NCBI RefSeq assembly: GCF_007997155.1
Contig: NZ_VORT01000008.1
Location: 1-64,000, forward strand
Reading direction: 5' to 3'
DNA length: 64,000 nucleotides
DNA from: Aequorivita antarctica
Lineage (GTDB): Bacteria; Bacteroidota; Bacteroidia; Flavobacteriales; Flavobacteriaceae
In this document: positions 33,848 to 43,015 of the stretch, piece by piece
Layout: each line of letters starts with the position of its first letter
Numbering within the stretch: position 1 is the stretch's first letter
The notes under the pieces: model-generated
What the model was told of the DNA's origin: nothing
The model's database searches: none
The model's input: only the letters and a program-made list of their open reading frames with translations
Position numbers and translations under genes: made by a program

Positions 33848-34834
33848 ATGCACATTCTAATAGTTGATTGGTCCGGCCCTATTCCCGCTCTAAAATACGG
33901 AGGGACCGAACGCGTTATCTGGGGACTTGGAAAATGCCTTCACGAACTTGGCCATAAAGTTACCTTTTTGGTGCCCGACGGTTTTACGGGCGATTTTGCT
34001 GGGAGTATTCCGCTGGACCAAACCAAGAACCTGAACGACCAAATACCAGAAGATGTTGACCTTGTACATTTCAATTATCCTCCCAGACAGCCCATCAACA
34101 AACCCTATATTATAACGATGCACGGCAATCCCAAGCCGGACGAACACATAGATACGAACACTGTTTTTATTTCCAGAAATCAAGCTGAGCGCTATAATTC
34201 AGATGTATTTGTACACAACGGTCTGTATTGGGGCGATTATGGAATGCCCGATTTAGATAAGCCACGAACCTATTTTCATTTTTTGGGAAAGGCTTCGCGT
34301 AGGGTAAAAAACGTATTCGGGGCTGCTAAAATAGTTGCAAAAGCAAAGGGAAAGCTAATGGTAATGGGTGGAGAACGATGGACTTCCCGTAATTTTACCC
34401 GTGGGTTACGTTATGTTTTAAATCCGAAAATCACTTTTTTGGGAATGTTAGGCGATACTGAAAAAATGAAGATTATGGAAAAATCGAAAGCTTTGGTTTT
34501 TCCTGTTGAATGGCACGAGCCTTTTGGCCTGGTCATCATTGAGAGTCTGTATGCAGGCTGTGCCGTGTTTTGCACCACAAACGGTTCGCTACCCGAACTT
34601 TTAAGTCCGGAAGTAGGACTTGCATCAAATGATTCCAATGAATTAGCAGAAGCCCTTCGCAATTTTAAATATGACCCACAAGCTTGCCATCGCTATGCAA
34701 AGGAGCATTTCAATGCCCGAAAAATGACTTTGGAATATCTAAAATTATACGAAAAAGTGATTTTTGGTGAAACCTTACACACTGAAAACCCCACGTACAT
34801 AACAAAAAAGAACCAAGTAAAACCTTTGATATAA
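33848..34834 (+). CDS. Glycosyltransferase family 4
   Basis: 328 aa GT-B enzyme. It starts MHILIVDWSGPIPALKYGGTERVIWGLGKCLHELGHKVTFLV, with the N-terminal glycine-rich acceptor loop. The C-terminal half has YFHFLGKASRRVKNVFGAAKIVA, VMGGERWTSRNF, FLGMLGDTEKMKIMEKSKALVFPVEWHEPFGLVIIESLYAGCAVF, with the EPFGLVIIE pattern that binds the nucleotide sugar. It is a single-gene transcript with a long leader, between the GT4 at 32408 and tsaC. Confidence 0.88.
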   Translation: MHILIVDWSGPIPALKYGGTERVIWGLGKCLHELGHKVTFLVPDGFTGDFAGSIPLDQTKNLNDQIPEDVDLVHFNYPPRQPINKPYIITMHGNPKPDEHIDTNTVFISRNQAERYNSDVFVHNGLYWGDYGMPDLDKPRTYFHFLGKASRRVKNVFGAAKIVAKAKGKLMVMGGERWTSRNFTRGLRYVLNPKITFLGMLGDTEKMKIMEKSKALVFPVEWHEPFGLVIIESLYAGCAVFCTTNGSLPELLSPEVGLASNDSNELAEALRNFKYDPQACHRYAKEHFNARKMTLEYLKLYEKVIFGETLHTENPTYITKKNQVKPLI

Positions 34835-34924
34835 TGAAACATACATTATTAATTTTTAATCACACAGTGGCATGTCTATTAAGGATGTTCCATCTGTCCT
34901 TTAAAAAACAAATATTTTAGACAG

Positions 34925-35485
34925 ATGAAAGAAGAAATTGATAACGCATTACTTGTACTAAAAAAAGGCGGCCTCATCCTCTATCCCACGGACACCGTTT
35001 GGGGAATAGGCTGCGATGCCACAAACCCCGATGCCATTGATAAAGTTTTTAAACTGAAAGAAAGAAGCGACGAAAAATCGCTGATATGCTTAGTGAACGA
35101 TTTCAGAATGTTGAATGAATATGTTGAGAACGTACCTGAAGTAGCTTATGATATTTTGAAATACGCCAAAAAACCAACCACAATCATTTATGACGACCCA
35201 ATTCGCGTAGCTGAGAATATTATTGCTGAAGACAATTCGCTCGCCATTCGGGTAACCAAGGATGAATTTTGCAAAAAATTAATACAGAAATTCCGCAGGC
35301 CGCTGGTTTCTACATCGGCTAATATTTCAGGAAAAAAAACGCCACAAAGTTATGCCGAAATAGACCCCTTAATTTTGGAAGGCGTGGACTATGTTGTAAA
35401 TTTGCATCACCAAAAAAAATCAGAAAAGCCTTCGGCGATCATTAAGTTGAAAAATGATGGGTCGGTGAAGGTTATTCGGAAGTAA
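34925..35485 (+). CDS. tsaC: L-threonylcarbamoyladenylate synthase
   Basis: 186 aa, YrdC/Sua5 family without the C-terminal Sua5 domain. It makes threonylcarbamoyl-AMP for the t6A37 modification of ANN-decoding tRNAs. Motifs: GGLILYPTDTVWGIGCDATN (about 15-34), DKVFKLKERSDEKSLICLV with the KxR motif, and RRPLVSTSANISGKKTPQSY (about 127-146). It stands alone; neighbours are unrelated except cca, another tRNA gene, downstream across a repeat-rich gap. Confidence 0.92.
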   Translation: MKEEIDNALLVLKKGGLILYPTDTVWGIGCDATNPDAIDKVFKLKERSDEKSLICLVNDFRMLNEYVENVPEVAYDILKYAKKPTTIIYDDPIRVAENIIAEDNSLAIRVTKDEFCKKLIQKFRRPLVSTSANISGKKTPQSYAEIDPLILEGVDYVVNLHHQKKSEKPSAIIKLKNDGSVKVIRK

Positions 35486-35526
35486 ATTGTTTAAACGAAT
35501 GTCTTTTGGTTAGCAAAATATAATAT

Positions 35527-35625
35527 TTAACCACAAAGTGCACAAAGTTTTACACAAAGACCACAAAGCCTTTATTTAAATACCTTTGTGAACTTTGTGC
35601 CTTTCTTAGTGAACTTTGTGGTTAA
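35527..35625. repeat. Solo CCACAAAG inverted-repeat element
   Basis: TTAACCACAAAGTGCACAAAG (start 35527) is mirrored by CTTAGTGAACTTTGTGGTTAA ending at 35625, with ACACAAAGACCACAAAG and CTTTGTGAACTTTGTG as inner copies. The unit of 99 bases has no gene. It is a solo relative of the gene-bearing elements at 46068 and 55322. Confidence 0.85.
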
Positions 35626-35648
35626 AAAAACATCAGTTTAAATAGAAA

Positions 35649-35716
35649 ATTCGTGCATTCGTGGTAAAACACACCGCATTAAACATAAAAAAACATTCGT
35701 GTATTCGTGGTAAAAC
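35649..35716 (+). repeat. ATTCGTG repeat, two copies, second supplying the cca start
   Basis: ATTCGTGCATTCGTGG (from 35649) and ATTCGTGTATTCGTGG (from 35695) are both followed by TAAAAC. The final GTG of the second copy (35707-35709) is the start codon of cca. The same repeat supplies the start at 48743. Confidence 0.85.
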
Positions 35717-37134
35717 CATCCTACATATCCGCTTTAAAAAGCCCAATTTTTAGAACTATTTCCAAAGCTTCCGAAAACCTAAACTTGGAAAGCTACGTAA
35801 TTGGAGGTTTTGTTCGTGATTTTATTTTGAAACGCGGCGAAGCGAAAGACATTGATATAGTTGCGGTTGGAAGCGGAATTGATTTAGCTGAAGAAGTTTC
35901 AAGACTCTTGCCAGGAAAACCAAAAGTTTCCGTATTCAAAACCTACGGCACTGCAATGCTGAAAAGTGGTGGTATCGAACTTGAGTTCGTTGGAGCACGA
36001 AAAGAATCCTATTCCGAGGAAAGCCGAAATCCTGCAGTAGAAAATGGCACTTTGGAAGATGATCAAAACCGAAGGGATTTTACAATAAACGCTTTGGCAC
36101 TAAGCCTTAGTAATGAAAATTTTGGAGCGTTGCTCGACCCATTCAACGGTATTGAAGATCTTCAAAAAAAGATAATCCGAACGCCGCTCGATCCAGATAT
36201 TACCTATAGCGACGACCCATTGCGGATGCTTCGCGCCATTCGGTTTGCAACCCAATTGAATTTCATAATTGAAAAGGAATCTTTGGAAGCGATCACTAGG
36301 AATGCTGACCGCATAAAAATTATTTCCAAAGAACGGATTGTTGACGAGCTCAACAAAATATTGCTTTCAGAAGTGCCTTCAAAAGGTTTTTCCCTGCTGC
36401 ATAAAACGGGCTTATTGCCTTTTATTTTACCAGAATTGGTTGCTCTGCAGGGCATTGACGAGATTGAAGGACAGACCCATAAAGACAACTTTTGGCATAC
36501 GCTGGAAGTGGTCGATAATATTTCAAATGCTACAGACGACCTTTGGTTGCGTTGGGCTGCTTTGCTTCACGACATTGGGAAAGCGCCGACAAAAAAGTTT
36601 GATAAAAAACTGGGGTGGACTTTTCACGCACACGAGTTTGTGGGTGCAAAAATGGTTTATAAACTATTCAAACGCTTGAAGATGCCCTTGAACGAAAAGA
36701 TGAAATTCGTCCAAAAAATGGTTATGATGAGCTCGCGTCCTATTGTTTTGGCAAGTGAAGTTACTGATAGCGCCGTAAGGCGTTTGATTTTTGACGCAGG
36801 TGAAAATGTAGAAGATTTAATGACTCTTTGTGAAGCAGATATAACCACTAAAAACCCGAAGAAGTACAAAAAGTATCACTCCAATTTTCAGTTGGTGCGC
36901 GACAAAATAGTAGAAGTGGAAGAACGCGATCAAGTTAGAAACTTTCAGCCTCCAGTAACTGGTGAAGAAATTATGAAGACGTTCAATTTGAAACCTTCAC
37001 GCGAAATAGGCATTATTAAAGACGCCATAAAAGAAGCAATCCTTGAAGGTGAAATTCCAAATGAATACGAAGCCGCGAAGGAATTTATGTTGAAGAAGGG
37101 AGCGGAAATTGGATTAACGATTGCTGATTGCTGA
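35707..37134 (+). CDS. cca: CCA-adding enzyme with HD domain (tRNA nucleotidyltransferase)
   Basis: 475 aa. It builds or repairs the tRNA CCA end. The GTG start is needed, since no ATG occurs before codon 80. The class II nucleotidyltransferase head (about 25-150) has [26 protein letters not shown] with the DxD pair, then [16 protein letters not shown] and [17 protein letters not shown]. An HD domain follows at about 255-370 ([26 protein letters not shown]). The last residues IADC and the stop TGA are encoded by a GATTGCT array. The GTG start lies in an ATTCGTG repeat, so both gene ends are repeat-derived. Confidence 0.93.
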   Translation: MVKPSYISALKSPIFRTISKASENLNLESYVIGGFVRDFILKRGEAKDIDIVAVGSGIDLAEEVSRLLPGKPKVSVFKTYGTAMLKSGGIELEFVGARKESYSEESRNPAVENGTLEDDQNRRDFTINALALSLSNENFGALLDPFNGIEDLQKKIIRTPLDPDITYSDDPLRMLRAIRFATQLNFIIEKESLEAITRNADRIKIISKERIVDELNKILLSEVPSKGFSLLHKTGLLPFILPELVALQGIDEIEGQTHKDNFWHTLEVVDNISNATDDLWLRWAALLHDIGKAPTKKFDKKLGWTFHAHEFVGAKMVYKLFKRLKMPLNEKMKFVQKMVMMSSRPIVLASEVTDSAVRRLIFDAGENVEDLMTLCEADITTKNPKKYKKYHSNFQLVRDKIVEVEERDQVRNFQPPVTGEEIMKTFNLKPSREIGIIKDAIKEAILEGEIPNEYEAAKEFMLKKGAEIGLTIADC

Positions 37135-37157
37135 TTGCTGATTGCTGATTGCTGATT
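37119..37157 (+). repeat. GATTGCT heptamer array across the cca stop
   Basis: Five perfect GATTGCT units and a partial one run from 37119 to 37157. The cca stop TGA is at 37132-37134, inside the array, so the last four codons and the stop are repeat sequence. Confidence 0.9.
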
Positions 37158-37210
37158 TTTCAACTTTAAGCTTTAAAACTAAAAAATATCAAATAATAAA
37201 TCTTGAATTC

Positions 37211-38230
37211 GTGGCAAACAAAGACAATAAAAAAGTAATATACTGGCTCCTCGCAGGATGTTTCCTAATTTTTGTGATGGTAGTCGTTGGCGGAATCACG
37301 CGACTCACGCACTCTGGGCTTTCAATATCAAGCTACAAACTTATTTCAGGCACTTTACCGCCCTTGAATGAAGCACAATGGATTGCGGAATTTGACCATT
37401 ACAAACAATTTCCGGAATACCAAAAACTGAACAACCATTTCAGTTTGGAGGATTTTAAGGATATCTATTTCTGGGAATGGTTACATCGTTTTCTGGGAAG
37501 ATTTTTGGGTGTAGTTTTTATAATTCCCTTCCTCTATTTTCTTTTGAAAAAACAACTTACAAAACCCACAATCAAAAAAGCAATAATTTTAATGTGCTTG
37601 GGTGCATTTCAAGGGTTTTTGGGTTGGTATATGGTAAAAAGCGGTTTGGTGGACCGACCGGATGTGAGTCATTACCGGCTTGCTATGCACTTAACAACCG
37701 CCTTTATAACTTTTGCATATACGTTATGGGTGGCATTGGATCTGTGGTATCCTGTTAAAAAAGAAATCAATAAATATATTCGCAACATTATTAGGGTTGG
37801 AATGGCAATCCTGCTTATTCAGATTATTTGGGGTGCCTTTGTAGCAGGCCTCGATGCTGGTTTTATCCACAACCATTGGCCACTGATGAACGATGGCGAA
37901 TGGATACACGAAACAGTTTATACAGAACAAGTTCCTCTTTGGAAAAACTTTGTAGAGGGCAAAAGTGGTGTACAGTTTTTTCATCGATATATGGCTTATG
38001 CAGTTGTGGGAATGATTTTCTTAATATGGTACAAAACCCGAAAATTGCAGCTCACGCTTCGTCAGAAAAGCGGAATAAATGTTTTGTTGCTTTTGGTATT
38101 GGTGCAATTCACCTTAGGGATTTTCACGCTGATCCTCCATGTGCCTGTTGTTTTGGGAGTTTTGCACCAAGTAACGGCATTTTTCCTGCTTGCTGCAATG
38201 ACTTTTGTGTTACATAGATTTTCGAAATAA
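37211..38230 (+). CDS. ctaA: Heme A synthase (COX15/CtaA family)
   Basis: 339 aa from the GTG at 37211 (MANKDNKKVIYWLLAG). An upstream in-frame ATG at 37142 lies in the GATTGCT array and is rejected. It oxidises heme O to heme A for aa3-type cytochrome oxidase. Eight membrane segments are apparent. Heme-ligand histidines lie in FWEWLHRFLGRFLG, HYRLAMHLTTAFI, FFHRYMAYAVVGM and VLGVLHQVTAFFLL. GGITRLTHSGLSI is the family start motif. The ATTCGTGG around the start resembles half of the ATTCGTG repeat. Confidence 0.93.
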   Translation: MANKDNKKVIYWLLAGCFLIFVMVVVGGITRLTHSGLSISSYKLISGTLPPLNEAQWIAEFDHYKQFPEYQKLNNHFSLEDFKDIYFWEWLHRFLGRFLGVVFIIPFLYFLLKKQLTKPTIKKAIILMCLGAFQGFLGWYMVKSGLVDRPDVSHYRLAMHLTTAFITFAYTLWVALDLWYPVKKEINKYIRNIIRVGMAILLIQIIWGAFVAGLDAGFIHNHWPLMNDGEWIHETVYTEQVPLWKNFVEGKSGVQFFHRYMAYAVVGMIFLIWYKTRKLQLTLRQKSGINVLLLLVLVQFTLGIFTLILHVPVVLGVLHQVTAFFLLAAMTFVLHRFSK

Positions 38231-38255
38231 AACACAAGCAAAACCGCAAACTGCA

Positions 38256-38286
38256 ATTGAATACTGCCTACTTTTTAATAACTTTG
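38256..38286 (+). promoter_or_regulatory. Promoter for the PRiA4_ORF3-like gene
   Basis: ATTG at 38256-38259, a 19-base spacer and TAACTTTG at 38279-38286 fit the Bacteroidota promoter TTTG-N19-TAnnTTTG with one mismatch. The ATG is 21 bases downstream. This is the best promoter match I found in the window. Confidence 0.65.
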
Positions 38287-38307
38287 CAGTCCAAAAAAAT
38301 TAGATAA

Positions 38308-38823
38308 ATGATTTACCGTTTCAGAATAATCCTCGACACTCACGAAGACGTTTTCCGCGACTTAGAAATAGAAGCTTCGGCCACATTGGAAGATTTTCAC
38401 AATGCCATTACCCAATCCTTTGGGTTTGATGGGCAGGAAATGGCTTCTTTTTATACGAGTAACGATTTATGGGAAGAAGGCGAGGAAATCTCCCTTTTTG
38501 ACGTAAGCGATGAGCCAGAAGGTATTCGCATTATGGGCGAAACTTATTTGGAAGATGTTGTTGACAAAGAAAAAACACGTCTCCTATATGTATATGATTT
38601 TCTAAATATGTGGACGTTTATGGTGGAACTTGCCGATATTGCTGAAGTTGAAGCCGGCCAGATTTATCCAAATTTGATGTACTCACACGGCCAAATTCCA
38701 GAAGAAGCACCCGAAAAGGAATTCATATCAGAACCCATTGAAGGGGAAGACGATTTTGACGAAGAATTCGATCTGGATCCCGAAGATTACGACAACCTCG
38801 ATTTTGACGAAAACTGGAATTGA
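38308..38823 (+). CDS. Plasmid pRiA4b ORF-3-like protein
   Basis: 171 aa, soluble. MIYRFRIILDTHEDVFRDLEIEASATLEDFHNAITQSFGF, followed by FYTSNDLWEEGEEISLFD and LLYVYDFLNMWTFMVEL, is the PRiA4_ORF3 family pattern (YDFGD-type segment, here YDFLN). The last 40 residues are strongly acidic (EGEDDFDEEFDLDPEDYDNLDF), probably disordered. Function is unknown. The stop at 38821 is followed directly by four GGTTGTC-like heptamers. Confidence 0.8.
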   Translation: MIYRFRIILDTHEDVFRDLEIEASATLEDFHNAITQSFGFDGQEMASFYTSNDLWEEGEEISLFDVSDEPEGIRIMGETYLEDVVDKEKTRLLYVYDFLNMWTFMVELADIAEVEAGQIYPNLMYSHGQIPEEAPEKEFISEPIEGEDDFDEEFDLDPEDYDNLDFDENWN

Positions 38824-38826
38824 TTT

Positions 38827-38857
38827 GGTTGTCAGTTGTTGGTTGTCGGTTGTCGGT
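38827..38857 (+). repeat. Degenerate GGTTGTC heptamer array
   Basis: GGTTGTC, AGTTGTT, GGTTGTC, GGTTGTC and GGT follow the stop of the preceding gene by three bases. Confidence 0.7.
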
Positions 38858-38919
38858 ATGAAAAAATCAAATTTACATTTCACATTTTAATTTTACATTT
38901 TTAATTTCCCATTTCAAAT

Positions 38920-39978
38920 ATGATCAATCTTTTCAGTACCCACATTGAATCCCTTTCCATACACCGAGTGGGTAACAAAAGCCGAAACGAAGCTATTTTT
39001 CTTTCTGCAGAACCTTATAAAACAGATGATGAGCTTACGCCATTGTTGAAGGAATTCTTTCTGAAACCTTTTCGCGATAAGGAAGAAAACTATTTTAAGT
39101 TTTCGCACGAAGCAGATTTAGAGTTTCACGAACTCTTTAACAGTACTTCAAAAATATTTGACAATCCGCAAAACATCCACGAAGAGAGCCGAAAAATGGC
39201 TACTTATCTTTACAATCAATCCGAACATCCACATATTAAAAGTGGCGAGGTTTATGTGGCCTATCTTGAAAACGTGCAATTGGACAACGTAAAAATGGAC
39301 GCCATCGGTATTTTTAAAAGCGAATTGAAACAGGATTTTCTTCAGTTTTCAGAAGATGGAAATCAGTTGGAAGCCATGCTGCAACACGGTGTAAACCTGA
39401 ATAAATTGGATAAAGGTTGTATCATTTTCAATTCAAATAAAGAAGAAGGGTATAAAATTCTTTCCGTAGACAGCAATCGTTACGATGCTCGTTACTGGTT
39501 GGAAAGTTTTCTTGGGGTTGAAGCGTTAGCCGATGATAACTTCCACACTAAAAAATATTTAAAATTTTGTCAAGATTTTGCAAAGGACGTTGTTTTACCT
39601 GCCGAAGACAAAAAACAGGAAGTGATGTTTATGAACCGTGCTGTAAATCATTTTGCGAAAAATGACACTTTTGAAGAAACAGCGTTTATGAACGACGTTA
39701 TAGACAATCCAGATTTGTTTCCAGAATTTCGTCATTATAAAAGTGAAAAAGCACCTAAATACAGCATAGAGGATTTAACTACTTTTCCTATTGCGAATAC
39801 AGCAGTAACCGCTGCTCGGAAGAAAATAAAAAACGTAATAAATCTGGATACAAACATTCAGATAAAACTGGATTTCATCAATCCCGAAAGCGCCGAAAAA
39901 TTTATTGAAAAAGGCTGGGATGAGGAGAAGCAGATGTATTATTATTTAGTGTATTTTAATAAAGAACAGAAGGTTTAG
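38920..39978 (+). CDS. Nucleoid-associated protein (YejK/NdpA family)
   Basis: 352 aa, the length of E. coli YejK (335) and its relatives. It starts MINLFSTHIESLSIHRVGNKSRNEAIFLS and contains YLYNQSEHPHIKSGEVYVAYLENV and AIGIFKSELKQDFLQF, with the family's typical QLEAMLQHGVNLNKLDKGCIIFN. The family is a DNA-binding nucleoid-associated group of poorly known role. Its stop TAG at 39976 is followed after two bases by a nine-unit heptamer array that runs up to the next gene's start. Confidence 0.85.
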   Translation: MINLFSTHIESLSIHRVGNKSRNEAIFLSAEPYKTDDELTPLLKEFFLKPFRDKEENYFKFSHEADLEFHELFNSTSKIFDNPQNIHEESRKMATYLYNQSEHPHIKSGEVYVAYLENVQLDNVKMDAIGIFKSELKQDFLQFSEDGNQLEAMLQHGVNLNKLDKGCIIFNSNKEEGYKILSVDSNRYDARYWLESFLGVEALADDNFHTKKYLKFCQDFAKDVVLPAEDKKQEVMFMNRAVNHFAKNDTFEETAFMNDVIDNPDLFPEFRHYKSEKAPKYSIEDLTTFPIANTAVTAARKKIKNVINLDTNIQIKLDFINPESAEKFIEKGWDEEKQMYYYLVYFNKEQKV

Positions 39979-39980
39979 TT

Positions 39981-40043
39981 TCAGTGGTCATTGGTCAGTG
40001 GTCAGTGGTCAGTGGTCAGTAATCAGTAATCAGTAATCAGTAA
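39981..40043 (+). repeat. Nine-unit heptamer array TCAGTGG / TCAGTAA
   Basis: Five TCAGTGG units (the second is TCATTGG) are followed by four TCAGTAA units, continuous from 39981 to 40043. It starts two bases after one stop codon and ends three bases before the next ATG (40047). The same unit occurs after tatC (44824), after recQ (minus, 40619 downwards) and after the sugar transferase (minus, 50235 downwards). Confidence 0.95.
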
Positions 40044-40046
40044 TTT

Positions 40047-40505
40047 ATGAAGATTAGTTGTTCCATTTTGTTGGTTATTGCTGTTTTTGCTTTAAATTCC
40101 TGCAATGTGGACAAGTGTGATGTTGATTGTTCTTCTGGGCCATTGCGTTTGAGTTTTGAACTTTTAGACAAGGCTACTGGCGAAAATATATTTACCAATC
40201 ACACTTTTGATCCGGCCGATATTGCCGTTTTAGATTTGGGCAATAATAACACTGAGGTGCAATTCACCTTCAATTCTGAAAATGATATAAACATTATCAA
40301 CTTGGGCCCTTTTGGCTGGGGAACGAATATTGCTAATTATCTTTTGAAAGTGGGAGAGCGCGATATTTTCACATTGGCTGTTGATGCTGAAGAAATAAAA
40401 GATGTGTGTTGTTCAAATGTGGTTTTGAACAAATTGACCCTTGAGGGTTCGGAATTTTCTCAAAATACCCAAAGTGGGGTTTATGAAGTGTTGGTGGAAC
40501 TTTAG
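40047..40505 (+). CDS. Putative lipoprotein
   Basis: 152 aa. The signal peptide MKISCSILLVIAVFALNSC ends in a lipobox (LNSC, Cys 19), so the mature protein is lipid-anchored. The start of the mature chain is Cys-rich (CNVDKCDVDCSSGPL), suggesting disulfides or metal binding. The rest is beta-strand-rich (LRLSFELLDKATGENIF, TLAVDAEEIKDVCCSNVVLNKLTLEGSEF). No family is recognised. It starts three bases after a heptamer array, so its leader contains repeat units. Confidence 0.75.
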   Translation: MKISCSILLVIAVFALNSCNVDKCDVDCSSGPLRLSFELLDKATGENIFTNHTFDPADIAVLDLGNNNTEVQFTFNSENDINIINLGPFGWGTNIANYLLKVGERDIFTLAVDAEEIKDVCCSNVVLNKLTLEGSEFSQNTQSGVYEVLVEL

Positions 40506-40587
40506 CCGAAATTCCAAATAACAAATTCAAGAAAATGGAGCCTTCCAAGATTATAGCGTTGAATTGAGGTCTCTATAGCTACCTACT

Positions 40588-40622
40588 CCCACTGTATACT
40601 GACCCCTGATTACTGACCACTA
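40588..40622 (-). repeat. Degenerate TCAGTGG-type array beginning at the recQ stop
   Basis: Read on minus from the recQ stop TAG (40622-40620): TGG, TCAGTAA, TCAGGGG, TCAGTAT, ACAGTGG, GAG. It has the same unit and orientation relative to its gene as the array at 39981. Confidence 0.75.
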
Positions 40623-42812
40623 ATTCCCAACCTCGCTTATAAATTTTATTCGGTACAAACGCAATTCTTCTTCGTCATAATCGCCTTCAAATTCATCTAA
40701 GGCTTCTTCAATATTGTCGGTTTTGGCCTCAAGAAAATATTCGTGGATTTCTTCCTGCTGTTCTTCATCTAAAACCTCATCAACCCAATAATCAATGTTT
40801 AGTTTGGTGCCACTGTAAACAATGGCTTCCATTTCCTTTATAAACTCAGGCATTTCGAGACCTTTGGCATTTGCAATGTCAGGCAAAGCAAGTTTGCGAT
40901 CCACATTTTGAATAATATATAATTTAAGTGAACTATTGCTTCCCGTGGATTTTACAACAAAATCTTCTGGACGGATTATGTCGTTTTCTTCAACGTAATT
41001 TTGAATCAACTTTAAAAAAGACTTGCCATATTTTTTTGCTTTCCCTTCTCCCACTCCGTGGACATTGGAAAGTTCTTCCATTGTTACAGGATATTTTAGC
41101 GCCATATCTTCCAAGGAAGGCTCCTGAAAAATTACAAATGGGGGCAAATCTAAATTGTGCGCCACCTTTTTAAGTTCTGCCTTCAGAAGTTTGAAAAGAT
41201 TTTCGTCGGCAACATCGCCTCCTATATTGGCTGTAACAATTACGTCGTCATTGGCATCCTTAAAAGAATGGTCTTCGGTCATCATAAAAGAGGTGGGCGA
41301 TTTTATAAATTCCTTTCCCAAATCTGTTAAATGAATAACTCCATAGGTTTCTATATCCTTTTTCAAATAGCCCGCCACCAATAATTGACGCAACAAAGCC
41401 ATCCAATAAGGTGAATCATGCTTTGCGCCAGTACCAAAATATTCTTGAGCATCGGTACGGTGTGATTTAATGAGTGCGTTTACCTTCCCAATCAAAACAT
41501 TGACAATTTCCTTACTTCTGTATTGTTCATTGGTTTTAAAAACCACTTCCAAAAGTTGTTTTGCGTCGTCTTTTGCTTCGTGTTTCTTCTTAGGGTAACG
41601 CATATTATCGTCCATCATGCCACCATCACCTGTTTCATTGTCAAACTCTTCGCCAAAATAATGAAGAATGAATTTTCGTCGAGACATTGAAGTTTCGGCA
41701 AAAGCGACCACTTCCTGTAAAAGCGCATGTCCAATTTCCTGTTCGGCAACGGGCTTACCACTCATAAATTTCTCAAGCTTCTCTATGTCTTTATAACTGT
41801 AAAAAGCTAGACAATGCCCCTCCCCACCGTCACGGCCACCGCGTCCGGTTTCCTGATAATAGCTCTCTATACTTTTGGGAATATCGTTATGGATTACAAA
41901 ACGAACGTCTGGTTTGTCAATTCCCATCCCAAAGGCTATGGTAGCCACTACCACATCTACATCTTCCATCAAAAACATATCTTGATGCTTTACGCGGGTT
42001 TTACTGTCAAGACCAGCGTGATAGGGAACAGCTTTTATACCGTTTACCTGCAAGGCTTGAGCAAGCTCTTCTACCCTTTTTCTACTTAAGCAATAAATAA
42101 TCCCGCTTTTGCCTTCGTTCTGTTTTACGAAGCGAATAACATCTGAATCAACATTTTTGGTTTTCGGTCTTATTTCATAATAAAGGTTTGGGCGGTTGAA
42201 AGATGCTTTAAAAGTGTTTGCATCCTGCATATTGAGGTTTTTGAGAATATCCTCCTGTACTTTTGGGGTTGCGGTCGCAGTAAGCCCAATTATTGGAATA
42301 TCGTCTCCAATTCGTTGAATAATGCTTTTTAGATTTCGGTATTCTGGTCGAAAATCGTGGCCCCACTCGCTAATGCAGTGAGCCTCGTCTATAGCCATAA
42401 AGGAGATTTTCTGGGTTTGCAGAAAATTCACATATTCTTCTTTGGTCAGCGATTCGGGCGCTACGTAAAGCAATTTTGTAACTCCACTGGCGATGTCGCT
42501 TTTAACTTTTTTTACTTCGGTTTTGTTTAGGGAGGAGTTTAGCACATGAGCAATTCCTTCTTCCGAAGAAAGGGCGCGCAGGGCATCAACCTGGTTTTTC
42601 ATCAATGCAATAAGTGGTGAAACCACGATTGCCGTTCCTTCCTGCATTAGCGCCGGAAGTTGATAACAAAGCGACTTTCCGCCACCCGTGGGCATTACCA
42701 CGAACGTATTGTTACCGTTGAGGATGCTTTTTACTACTTCCTCCTGCAGACCCTTAAAACGGGTAAATCCAAAAAATTTCTTTAGGGCTGCATAAATGTC
42801 AATCTCTGCCAC
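40620..42812 (-). CDS. recQ: ATP-dependent DNA helicase RecQ
   Basis: 730 aa, longer than E. coli RecQ (about 610) as is usual in Bacteroidota. It unwinds DNA 3' to 5' in recombination and repair. The helicase core has MPTGGGKSLCYQLPAL (Walker A), MAIDEAHCISEWGHDFRPEY (DEAH box and aromatic loop) and YYQETGRGGRDGGEGHCLAFYS (motif VI). An RQC winged helix lies at about 380-490, and a helical HRDC domain around 530-600 has PVTMEELSNVHGVGEGKAKKYGKSF. The C-terminus is acidic. It is divergent from kdsD. Confidence 0.96.
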   Translation of the reverse strand: MAEIDIYAALKKFFGFTRFKGLQEEVVKSILNGNNTFVVMPTGGGKSLCYQLPALMQEGTAIVVSPLIALMKNQVDALRALSSEEGIAHVLNSSLNKTEVKKVKSDIASGVTKLLYVAPESLTKEEYVNFLQTQKISFMAIDEAHCISEWGHDFRPEYRNLKSIIQRIGDDIPIIGLTATATPKVQEDILKNLNMQDANTFKASFNRPNLYYEIRPKTKNVDSDVIRFVKQNEGKSGIIYCLSRKRVEELAQALQVNGIKAVPYHAGLDSKTRVKHQDMFLMEDVDVVVATIAFGMGIDKPDVRFVIHNDIPKSIESYYQETGRGGRDGGEGHCLAFYSYKDIEKLEKFMSGKPVAEQEIGHALLQEVVAFAETSMSRRKFILHYFGEEFDNETGDGGMMDDNMRYPKKKHEAKDDAKQLLEVVFKTNEQYRSKEIVNVLIGKVNALIKSHRTDAQEYFGTGAKHDSPYWMALLRQLLVAGYLKKDIETYGVIHLTDLGKEFIKSPTSFMMTEDHSFKDANDDVIVTANIGGDVADENLFKLLKAELKKVAHNLDLPPFVIFQEPSLEDMALKYPVTMEELSNVHGVGEGKAKKYGKSFLKLIQNYVEENDIIRPEDFVVKSTGSNSSLKLYIIQNVDRKLALPDIANAKGLEMPEFIKEMEAIVYSGTKLNIDYWVDEVLDEEQQEEIHEYFLEAKTDNIEEALDEFEGDYDEEELRLYRIKFISEVGN

Positions 42813-43015
42813 GCTTGTTGGGTTTTAATGGGCAATTCAGTTTTAGCTAACAATATATTGTTTTACAGATTAACAATCGTAATTTTGCAACCGTATTAAG
42901 CTAACTGCATCTTAAAAGAAAGGTATCAATATTTAAGATTACTGAATTTATTTAAATTCTATTCTAAATATACTAATTTCTGATACAGTTACAAACATTC
43001 AAAAGCATTATAATT

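Noticed and set aside
37142-37210. Upstream start for ctaA at 37142
   Set aside because: This leader is encoded by the GATTGCT array; the GTG at 37211 gives the normal heme A synthase N-terminus.
39981-40043. Tandem array considered as a CRISPR or phage attachment site
   Set aside because: Units are seven bases with no spacers, no cas genes are present, and the arrays are found at many gene ends.
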